Positions 9,028-15,692 of a DNA stretch of 64,000 nt are shown here, piece after piece; the first letter of the stretch is position 1; each line of letters opens with the position of its first letter. The DNA lies in contig JAFSEF010000053.1 of NCBI GenBank assembly GCA_017435865.1, forward strand, positions 1 to 64,000. The letters are read 5' to 3'. Under the pieces are notes generated by a model. It was not told where the DNA came from, ran no database searches, and saw nothing but the letters and a program-made list of their open reading frames with translations. Made by a program: the position numbers and the translations under genes. The stretch comes from Clostridia bacterium. GTDB lineage: Bacteria; Bacillota; Clostridia; Oscillospirales; Acutalibacteraceae.

Positions 9028-9330
9028 TTATTCTTCTTCGTCGATGTCATAGAATTCGGACAATCTTTCAAGGAACAGTTCTTCGATTTTGTCGTATTCA
9101 TCATCGTCTTCGATCTGCGACAAGAAAGGATCGCCGTTTTCTTCCGTTACTTCGAGAATGATCAGCTCTATATTTTCGGCTGTATCATCATCCTCTTCAC
9201 CATCGGTCGGAACAACGGCAATGTACTGTTTGCCGTCATCTGTGTCTATTCTGTCCAGAACTTCAAAAACATATTCCGTTCCGTCTTCATCAGAAACGCA
9301 AATAAATTCGGGATTGTAATTGTCTTCCAT
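9028..9330 (-). CDS. DUF1292 protein (YrzB-like)
   Basis: A 100-residue very acidic protein of the DUF1292 family, found across Firmicutes; function unknown. It shows the family pattern with FICVSDEDGTEYVFEVLD near the start, and Asp/Glu-rich stretches including DGEEDDDTAEN and an EEE end. It is often next to alaS-yrzL-yrrK in relatives but here stands alone in front of 6S RNA. AAAGGAG lies 8 bases before this ATG; a longer frame of 7 more codons would run over that site and is rejected. Confidence 0.85.
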   Translation of the reverse strand: MEDNYNPEFICVSDEDGTEYVFEVLDRIDTDDGKQYIAVVPTDGEEDDDTAENIELIILEVTEENGDPFLSQIEDDDEYDKIEELFLERLSEFYDIDEEE

Positions 9331-9355
9331 GCAAAAAACTCCTTTCTGCATTTAC

Positions 9356-9385
9356 ATAATAACATACTGTCTTTATTCTTGTCAA
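9356..9385 (-). promoter_or_regulatory. Promoter of the DUF1292 gene
   Basis: Minus strand: TTGACA (9385-9380), 18-base spacer, TATTAT (9361-9356). Confidence 0.65.
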
Positions 9386-9401
9386 CGGTGTGACTTATAT
9401 A

Positions 9402-10265
9402 TTATTCGGAAAAACTTGCCTTCCATGTGAAATTGAAGACATCATCTGCAGCAACACTCTGAATGCCTTCTTTTTGGGAAAAATCAGCCACTTTTTCGGT
9501 GCTGTCATTGACACCGCACCACGGTTCAATGCAGACATACGGTGCACCGGGTTTTGCCCAGATGCCAAGATACGGTGCATGACCGAGATCAAATGCAACC
9601 GTGCGGTCATGTGCAGGACTGCAGAGTGTGATCTTGTCGGATTGAATACCGCTAAGAATCAGTGCATCTTCATTGAAAATATCTTCAGTGATCACGATGT
9701 CTGTTTCGTCATTGAGAACAGGCAGCTTTTCGGGGAGACGCAGTGAATATACGAGGTCAATTTTTTCGGTCTGCAGGGTTTCTTTCTTTTCAAAGCGAAG
9801 AATATCACCCATCTGACAGTTGAAGCCGGGGTGTGCACCGAGTGAAAAGTACATAACATCGTCATTTTTGTTGACAACATCATGTGAGACACGCAGGTTG
9901 TTTTCTTCCACCGTGAAGCTGACAATCAGATCAAAATCATAAGGATACACAGCTTTTGTTGCACTGTTTTCGCTGAGAATGAAAGTCATGGAATCACTGT
10001 CTTTTGAAAGCAGCGTGAAATCCGATTTTCTTGCAAAACCGTGTTTGGGCATGGTATATTCGGTGCCGTTGAGTGTGTATTTGTCTTCAATGAGTCTTCC
10101 GACAATGGGGAACAGGATCGGGGACTGGCCGTACCATACGTTTGTGTCACCCTGCCAGATGTATTCATATCCCGTTTTTTTGGAAACAACGCTGCTCAGT
10201 TCTGCACCGTGTTCTTTTACACCTACGCGCAGAAATTCATTTTCGATATAATGAATTGTACTCAT
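9402..10265 (-). CDS. Aldose 1-epimerase family protein (LacX-like)
   Basis: A 287-residue protein of the aldose 1-epimerase/galactose mutarotase superfamily, LacX-like subgroup, predicted to interconvert sugar anomers in the cytosol. It shows the family N-terminus (HGAELSSVVSK), WYGQSPILFPIVGR, HGFAR with a candidate catalytic His, LGAHPGF, and CIEPWCG with the candidate Glu. AAGGATG lies upstream of the ATG. It is the last gene of the acn-icd-rex-orf operon, 17 bases after its neighbour. The true substrate is unknown. Confidence 0.88.
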   Translation of the reverse strand: MSTIHYIENEFLRVGVKEHGAELSSVVSKKTGYEYIWQGDTNVWYGQSPILFPIVGRLIEDKYTLNGTEYTMPKHGFARKSDFTLLSKDSDSMTFILSENSATKAVYPYDFDLIVSFTVEENNLRVSHDVVNKNDDVMYFSLGAHPGFNCQMGDILRFEKKETLQTEKIDLVYSLRLPEKLPVLNDETDIVITEDIFNEDALILSGIQSDKITLCSPAHDRTVAFDLGHAPYLGIWAKPGAPYVCIEPWCGVNDSTEKVADFSQKEGIQSVAADDVFNFTWKASFSE

Positions 10266-10282
10266 ATAGTATTCATCCTTTC

Positions 10283-10954
10283 TTATAAAAGATACAATCC
10301 GCTTTCCAGCAAAACAAACTCATTGCCGTCGATACGCAGATATTTATAAAGCGGTTCGTCGAAGGTTTTGTATGTTTCAACCGTGTAATTGTCGAGCGAT
10401 ACCCGTTTTATTGCGGATTCGGATTTGCAGCAGACATAAAGGTGTTTATCAATTTTTTCAATGGTCAGCGGTCTGCCGAAGGTCGGGTTTGTGTCATCCC
10501 CGATGCGAAGCGTGATTCTTTTCTTGTCAAGGGAATAACACACAATCTGATTACTGTCGGGTACCGTGAACCATATTGAATCCTCGTCATCGGTGCAATC
10601 ACGGACGGGATACTCATGGTAGTACACATCATCAGAAAAAAGCAATATGCCTTTGTCTGAGAAAATGCCGATTTCACCCGACTTATAGCAGATAAAAATG
10701 CTGCCGTTTTTCAGTTTCAGAACACCGCAGGAAATATAATCCGCCAGATGCGGTGTGATGACAGATGCAGCGGAACCGAACTTTGTAATCAGATATGCAT
10801 TTTTTGTTGCCGAAGACAGGCTTTGTGTCTGTGTGTCATAAGCAAAAAAAGAAGCTTTGATGCGTTCATCTTTTGTGATTTCCTTTTTTACGAAAATAAC
10901 ACCCTTGTGAATGGGAAGCAGATCAACAATGTTCTGCGAAGCAATTCTGGTCAT
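10283..10954 (-). CDS. Unknown protein, possible beta-propeller fragment
   Basis: A 223-residue soluble protein that I do not recognise. It has no signal peptide or membrane segment. The sequence is a series of short beta strands with repeated aromatic/turn patterns (IFICYKSGEIGIFSDKG, IWFTVPDSNQIVCYSLDKK, LYVCCKSESAIKRVSLD), like blades of a WD40/NHL-like propeller but with too few repeats to close a ring. AAAGGAG lies 10 bases upstream. It sits 15 bases after rex and 17 before the epimerase, so it is cotranscribed with redox and TCA-cycle genes. Confidence 0.6.
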   Translation of the reverse strand: MTRIASQNIVDLLPIHKGVIFVKKEITKDERIKASFFAYDTQTQSLSSATKNAYLITKFGSAASVITPHLADYISCGVLKLKNGSIFICYKSGEIGIFSDKGILLFSDDVYYHEYPVRDCTDDEDSIWFTVPDSNQIVCYSLDKKRITLRIGDDTNPTFGRPLTIEKIDKHLYVCCKSESAIKRVSLDNYTVETYKTFDEPLYKYLRIDGNEFVLLESGLYLL

Positions 10955-10969
10955 TGGTCGACAACTCCT

Positions 10970-11611
10970 TTACAGCTTTGTGTCACCGTATTTGTGCAGG
11001 TAAGAAAGTGTCATGAGGCTGTCGCTGAGGTTAACGTTTTCCACAATTGCGGTGGGAAAATTGGATGCAATATCATAGTGTGTGAAATTCCAGAATGAAC
11101 GGATTCCGAGCTGCATAAGAAGAGATACGATTTCCGGTGCACTCTTGTCGGGAATGCAGAGGATGGCAGTCTGCGGTTGGTTCTCTTGGCAGAATTCAGG
11201 TAAGGAATCCATGGAGCTGATCGGCAGATTCTTGATTCGAAGACCCGAGAACAGTGTGTCCGAGTCATAAATGCCGATCAGTTCAAAGCCCAGATCCGTA
11301 AACGGAACGTGTGTGGCAATGGCACGTCCGAGGTTGCCGGCACCGATGAGAATTGTTTTTGCAACATCACCGATGCCGAGTATGGAAGCTATTTCTTTTC
11401 GCAGGTCGGAGATGTTGTAGCCGTATCCCTGTTGACCGAAGCCGCCGAAACAGTTCAGATCCTGTCTGATCTGTGAAGCGGTTACGCTCAGTCGAATCGA
11501 AAGTTCTTTTGACGAAATGCGATCCATGCCTGCCTTTTCAAGATCGGTCAGAATGCGGTAGTAGCGAGGTAACCGTTTGATAACAGAACGGGAAATCTTG
11601 TCGTCTTTCAT
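10970..11611 (-). CDS. rex: Redox-sensing repressor Rex
   Basis: A 213-residue Rex. It represses fermentation and respiration genes and leaves DNA when NADH is high. The winged helix covers residues 1-80 (LPRYYRIL, then SVTASQIRQDLNCFGGFGQQGYGY) and the Rossmann domain starts with LIGAGNLGRAIA (88-99). It is the third gene of the acn operon, 13 bases after icd. Placing Rex with aconitase and isocitrate dehydrogenase suggests NADH feedback on the oxidative branch; this is inference. Confidence 0.97.
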   Translation of the reverse strand: MKDDKISRSVIKRLPRYYRILTDLEKAGMDRISSKELSIRLSVTASQIRQDLNCFGGFGQQGYGYNISDLRKEIASILGIGDVAKTILIGAGNLGRAIATHVPFTDLGFELIGIYDSDTLFSGLRIKNLPISSMDSLPEFCQENQPQTAILCIPDKSAPEIVSLLMQLGIRSFWNFTHYDIASNFPTAIVENVNLSDSLMTLSYLHKYGDTKL

Positions 11612-11624
11612 TGTTTTATCATCC

Positions 11625-12797
11625 TCATTTGTTGCGGATTGTTGTTAATGTCTGCATGACATAATTGCCGAAATCTTCACAGGTGCAGCCGTCGGGTCTG
11701 CCTGTGATCTTCAGGGCTGCATCGGGAGCCATACAGATGTCAAGTGCCTGTTCGAGAGCTGCACTTTCTTTCTGTCTGCCGATGTGAGACAGAAGCATAA
11801 CAGCAGCACGAAGCATGGAGCACGGGTCTGCGTAAGCGGCTCTGCCTTCTTTGACCATACGCGGTGCAGAACCGTGGATGGCTTCAAACATAGCATAACG
11901 CTTGCCGAGGTTTGCACTGCCTGCCGTGCCGACTCCACCCTGGAATTCAGCAGCTTCGTCGGTGATGATATCACCGTAAAGGTTTGGCAGCACAAAGACT
12001 TTGAAATCCATGCGGCGTTTCTTGTCGATGAGTTTTGCGGTCATGATATCAATGTACCATTCGTCGGTCATGATATCGGGATATTCTTTGCCGACTTCAC
12101 GGCAGAGGTTGAGGAATTTGCCGTCGGTTGTTTTGATGACGTTTGCTTTCTGAATGATGGAAACACGTTCTTTGCCGTTGCGTTTCGCATAATCGTAAGC
12201 AAGTCTTGCAACGCGTTCGGTACCTTCTGTTGTGGTTACAACAAAGTCCATGGCGAGGTCATCCGTAACGTTGACACCTTTTGAACCGACTGCATAGGCA
12301 CCTTCCGTATTCTCACGGAAGAATGTCCAGTCAATGCCTTCTTCGGGCACTTTGACGGGACGCACATTTGCAAACAGGTCGAGAGCTTTACGCATAGCGA
12401 CATTGGCACTTTCAATATTGGGAAGACCGTCGCCTGCCTGCGGAGTGGTGGTCGGACCTTTGAGGATGACGTGGCACTTTTTCAGTTCTTCCAGTACGTC
12501 ATCGGGAATTGCCTTCATGTGGGCAATTCTGTTTTCAATGGTCAATCCTTCAATAACACGGAATTCGATCTTGCCTGCATCAACATCTTCCTTGAGAAGG
12601 AATTCGAGTACGCGGGCAGCTTCTTTGGTGATGATCGGACCGATGCCGTCGCCGCCGCAGACACCGATGACAATGGTGTTGAGTGCATCATAATCAACAA
12701 ACTCTTTTGTGGCTTTGATTTTTTCGTTTCTTTCAAGCTGTTCTGCAAGGAGCTTTTTAAAATGCTCTGCAGCAGCTTCAATTTCTTTTGTATACAT
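11625..12797 (-). CDS. icd: NAD-dependent isocitrate dehydrogenase (IDH/IMDH family)
   Basis: A 390-residue member of the isocitrate/isopropylmalate dehydrogenase family. It is expected to oxidise isocitrate to 2-oxoglutarate. Visible family features are GGDGIGP (48-54), the substrate segment FRENTEGAYAVGSKG, KANVIKTTDG with the catalytic Lys, and NLYGDIITDEAAE with the metal-binding Asp. It lies 8 bases downstream of acn, which supports isocitrate rather than isopropylmalate as substrate. Cofactor preference (NAD) is inferred from this clostridial subgroup. No citrate synthase is in the window. Confidence 0.92.
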   Translation of the reverse strand: MYTKEIEAAAEHFKKLLAEQLERNEKIKATKEFVDYDALNTIVIGVCGGDGIGPIITKEAARVLEFLLKEDVDAGKIEFRVIEGLTIENRIAHMKAIPDDVLEELKKCHVILKGPTTTPQAGDGLPNIESANVAMRKALDLFANVRPVKVPEEGIDWTFFRENTEGAYAVGSKGVNVTDDLAMDFVVTTTEGTERVARLAYDYAKRNGKERVSIIQKANVIKTTDGKFLNLCREVGKEYPDIMTDEWYIDIMTAKLIDKKRRMDFKVFVLPNLYGDIITDEAAEFQGGVGTAGSANLGKRYAMFEAIHGSAPRMVKEGRAAYADPCSMLRAAVMLLSHIGRQKESAALEQALDICMAPDAALKITGRPDGCTCEDFGNYVMQTLTTIRNK

Positions 12798-12805
12798 AAT
12801 AACTC

Positions 12806-14743
12806 TTAGTCCTTTCCGAGGTTTGCGGTGTAGTTCAGAAGACCGCCTGCAAGAAGAATATCAATCTGACGATCGGAGAATTCCGTTGTCAGTTCATAAC
12901 TTTCATTCTTTGTTTTGTTTGTAAGAACGGCATTGGTGCCTTCTTTTACGCTTGTGCGGATGTTTTCAAGAACGATTTCGTCGCCCTGTTCAATGCGGTC
13001 ATAATCAGCAGCATTGATGAATGTCAGCGGCAGAATACCGGAGTTGATGAGGTTTGCTTTGTGCATTCTTGCAAAGGAAACGGCAACAACTGCACGGATG
13101 CCGAGATACAGCGGAACGAGTGCAGCGTGTTCACGGGAAGAACCCTGGCCGTAGTTTGCACCGCCGACGATGATACCGGACTTTTCTTCCTTGCAACGCT
13201 GTGCAAAACTTTCGTCGCAGACAGCAAAGCAGAACTGTGAAAGGTGCGGCACATTGGAACGATAGGGAAGAATTTTTGCACCTGCGGGCATGATGTGGTC
13301 GGTTGTGATGTTGTCGCCGACTTTCAGCAGCACTTTGCTTGTAACGGATTCTTCCAGTTCTTTTCCTGTCGGTACTTCTTTGATGTTCGGACCGTAAATG
13401 ACTTCACAGTCTTTGTAGCTGTCTGCCGCACAGGGAAGTGCCACCATGTTGTCGTTGATGGTGAAATACTCGGGCATGTTGATTTCGGGCATATCGCCGA
13501 GACTTGTCGGATCAGACAGATAGCCGTTGATTGCGGAAAGAGCTGCCACTTCGGGGCTGACAAGGTAAACACCTGCATCCGCTGTACCCGAACGACCGAG
13601 GAAGTTTCTGTTGAATGTACGCAGGGAAATACCTGCGGAATTGGGTGACTGTCCCATGCCGATGCACGGACCGCAGGCACTTTCAAGAATTCTTGCACCT
13701 GCATCGATCATGTCGGCCAGAGCTCCGTTTGCTGCAAGCATATTCAGCACCTGCTTGGAACCGGGAGCAATGGACAGACTGACGGACGGATGGACGGTCT
13801 TGCCCTTGAGGATGGCTGCTACTTTGAGCATATCGAACAAAGAGGAGTTTGTGCAGGAACCGATGCAGACCTGATCAATTTTCAGCTGTCCGATTTCTTC
13901 AACCGTTTTTACATTGTCAGGCATGTGCGGCATGGCAGCCATCGGACGAAGTGCGGACAGATCAATGTTGATTTCTTCATCATAAACCGCATCTTCATCT
14001 GCTGCAAGCGGCACATACACTTCTTCACGTCTTTGTGCTCTGAGGAAAGCTTTTGTGATTTCATCGGACGGGAAGATGGAAGTGGTTGCACCCAGTTCGG
14101 CCCCCATGTTTGTGATGGTTGCTCTTTCGGGAACGGAAAGTGTTTTTACACCTTCACCTGTGTATTCGATGATTTTGCCCACACCGCCCTTGACGGACAT
14201 GATACGCAGCACTTCGAGAATAACGTCTTTTGCTGCGACCCAGGGACTGAGTTTGCCTGTCAGGTTGACTTTGACAATTTTCGGCATGGGGATATAATAT
14301 GTACCGCCGCCCATGGCAACAGCAACGTCCAGGCCGCCTGCACCCATTGCAAGCATACCGATACCGCCGCCTGTGGGGGTATGGCTGTCAGAGCCGAGCA
14401 ATGTTTTGCCGGGAATGCCGAAGCGTTCGAGGTGAACCTGGTGGCAGATGCCGTTACCGGGTCTTGAAAAACGAATGCCTCTTTTGTAAGCTACGGTCTG
14501 AATAAAGCGATGATCGTCTGCATTTTCAAAACCGTTCTGCAAAGTGTTGTGGTCAATGTATGCAACCGAAAGTTCGGTTTTTACTCTTTCAATGCCCATG
14601 GCCTCAAACTGAAGATATGCCATGGTACCTGTTGCATCCTGTGTCAGTGTCTGATCGATACGAAGACCGATTTCGGAACCGGGAATCATTTCACCGCAGA
14701 CAAGATGACTTTTGATGATTTTTTGAGCAAGTGTCAGTCCCAT
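12806..14743 (-). CDS. acnA: Aconitate hydratase
   Basis: A 645-residue aconitase that isomerises citrate and isocitrate using a 4Fe-4S cluster. Cluster ligands are in CIGSCTN (around residue 290) and SACGPCIGMGQ (around 355). GSDSHTPTGGGIG and the C-terminal swivel signature VGGANYGQGSSREHAA are intact. The ~645-residue length fits the shorter anaerobe-type aconitase. AAAGGAGG precedes the chosen ATG; an in-frame ATG at 14803 lies within the promoter and is rejected. First gene of the operon acn-icd-rex-orf-galM. Confidence 0.96.
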   Translation of the reverse strand: MGLTLAQKIIKSHLVCGEMIPGSEIGLRIDQTLTQDATGTMAYLQFEAMGIERVKTELSVAYIDHNTLQNGFENADDHRFIQTVAYKRGIRFSRPGNGICHQVHLERFGIPGKTLLGSDSHTPTGGGIGMLAMGAGGLDVAVAMGGGTYYIPMPKIVKVNLTGKLSPWVAAKDVILEVLRIMSVKGGVGKIIEYTGEGVKTLSVPERATITNMGAELGATTSIFPSDEITKAFLRAQRREEVYVPLAADEDAVYDEEINIDLSALRPMAAMPHMPDNVKTVEEIGQLKIDQVCIGSCTNSSLFDMLKVAAILKGKTVHPSVSLSIAPGSKQVLNMLAANGALADMIDAGARILESACGPCIGMGQSPNSAGISLRTFNRNFLGRSGTADAGVYLVSPEVAALSAINGYLSDPTSLGDMPEINMPEYFTINDNMVALPCAADSYKDCEVIYGPNIKEVPTGKELEESVTSKVLLKVGDNITTDHIMPAGAKILPYRSNVPHLSQFCFAVCDESFAQRCKEEKSGIIVGGANYGQGSSREHAALVPLYLGIRAVVAVSFARMHKANLINSGILPLTFINAADYDRIEQGDEIVLENIRTSVKEGTNAVLTNKTKNESYELTTEFSDRQIDILLAGGLLNYTANLGKD

Positions 14744-14774
14744 GTTTTTTTGCCTCCTTTGTGATAACTCATAT

Positions 14775-14803
14775 ATTATATTATTTTCATTAAGATATGT
14801 CAA
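14775..14803 (-). promoter_or_regulatory. SigA promoter of the acn-icd-rex operon
   Basis: Minus strand: TTGACA (14803-14798), 17-base spacer, TATAAT (14780-14775). No convincing Rex operator was found around it. Confidence 0.88.
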
Positions 14804-14826
14804 TTACAATTTAATTATTTTAAATA

Positions 14827-14859
14827 TTTGTTGCAACAAAAAAAAGCTTATGCTATAAT
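14827..14859 (+). promoter_or_regulatory. Promoter of the tepA-ftsK operon, with palindrome over -35
   Basis: TTGCAA (14831-14836), 17-base spacer, TATAAT (14854-14859). The -35 is embedded in the perfect palindrome TTTGTTGCAACAAA (14827-14840), a possible operator. Confidence 0.7.
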
Positions 14860-14911
14860 AAAAATAATTGTGCATTTCCTGTTTATAATAATAAACGGGA
14901 AGGTGTGTACA

Positions 14912-15643
14912 ATGAATCATTTTATAAGAAAAGTCAACGACAAAGAAGATGAAGCTGACTTTACAATTATGTCAGCACCTGATTCTGCAGAACAGGAATC
15001 ATCTTCCGAAGAAACCGATTCTGACGGTGCGGTATTGCTGAAAAAGAACGGAAAAGTGTTTTATTGCCTGACGATCATCGGGCAGATTGAAGGACACTAT
15101 CTCTTGCCGTCGCAGAACAAATCGACAAAATACGAGCATCTGATCCCGAAACTTGTAGCCATTGAAGAAAGCGATGATGTTGACGGTTTGCTGATTGTGC
15201 TCAATACGGTCGGCGGTGACATTGAAGCAGGACTTGCACTTGCCGAACTTGTGGCAGGAATGCACAAACCGAGTGTTTCCCTGGTACTTGGCGGCGGTCA
15301 TTCCATTGGTGTTCCGCTTGCGGTTTCTGCAAAAAAGTCATTCATAACCAAAACCGCGACCATGACACTGCATCCCGTCCGCATGAACGGTATGGTGCTG
15401 GGTGTGCAGCAGCAGCTTGATTATTTTCAGAGTATTCAGGAAAGAATTGTCGGTTTTGTCAGTGACAATTCCCACATTTCTGCGGATCGGTTCCGCAGTC
15501 TTATGCTGGCTTCAGGGCAACTGGTTATGGACCTCGGAACGGTGCTCAGCGGTCCGCGTGCAGTGGAAGAAGGTCTGATCGATGCGGTCGGATCCCTCAA
15601 AGAAGCACTTGCCGCTTTGTCGGAAATGTGCAACAAACAATGA
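14912..15643 (+). CDS. tepA: ClpP-fold protease, TepA-like
   Basis: A 243-residue protein of the ClpP/crotonase-fold serine protease clan, closest in feel to TepA/YmfB of Bacillus, which also lies next to spoIIIE. After a ~35-residue acidic leader, the core has GLLIVLNTVGGDIEAGLALAEL, the candidate nucleophile in GGGHSIG (Ser about 131) and the catalytic His in MTLHPVRMNG. GGGAAGG precedes the ATG. No signal peptide is seen, so it is probably cytosolic or membrane-peripheral. First gene of an operon with ftsK. Confidence 0.85.
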   Translation: MNHFIRKVNDKEDEADFTIMSAPDSAEQESSSEETDSDGAVLLKKNGKVFYCLTIIGQIEGHYLLPSQNKSTKYEHLIPKLVAIEESDDVDGLLIVLNTVGGDIEAGLALAELVAGMHKPSVSLVLGGGHSIGVPLAVSAKKSFITKTATMTLHPVRMNGMVLGVQQQLDYFQSIQERIVGFVSDNSHISADRFRSLMLASGQLVMDLGTVLSGPRAVEEGLIDAVGSLKEALAALSEMCNKQ

Positions 15644-15692
15644 TTTACCATGGCGGTTCTCCGCCTACATATTATTAAGGAGAGTATTTATT

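Noticed and set aside
13790-14467. 225-codon plus-strand frame
   Set aside because: Antisense shadow of aconitase.
14744-14830. Possible Rex operator at the acn promoter
   Set aside because: Only a partial half-site (TTATCACAA on the minus strand) was seen; no second half at the right spacing for TTGTGAA-N4-TTCACAA or TTGTTAA-N4-TTAACAA.
14827-14840. Same Crp/Fnr site as at 42555-42570
   Set aside because: The arms look alike (TGTTG/CAACA), but the spacer is 0 instead of 6 bases, so the helical phasing differs.
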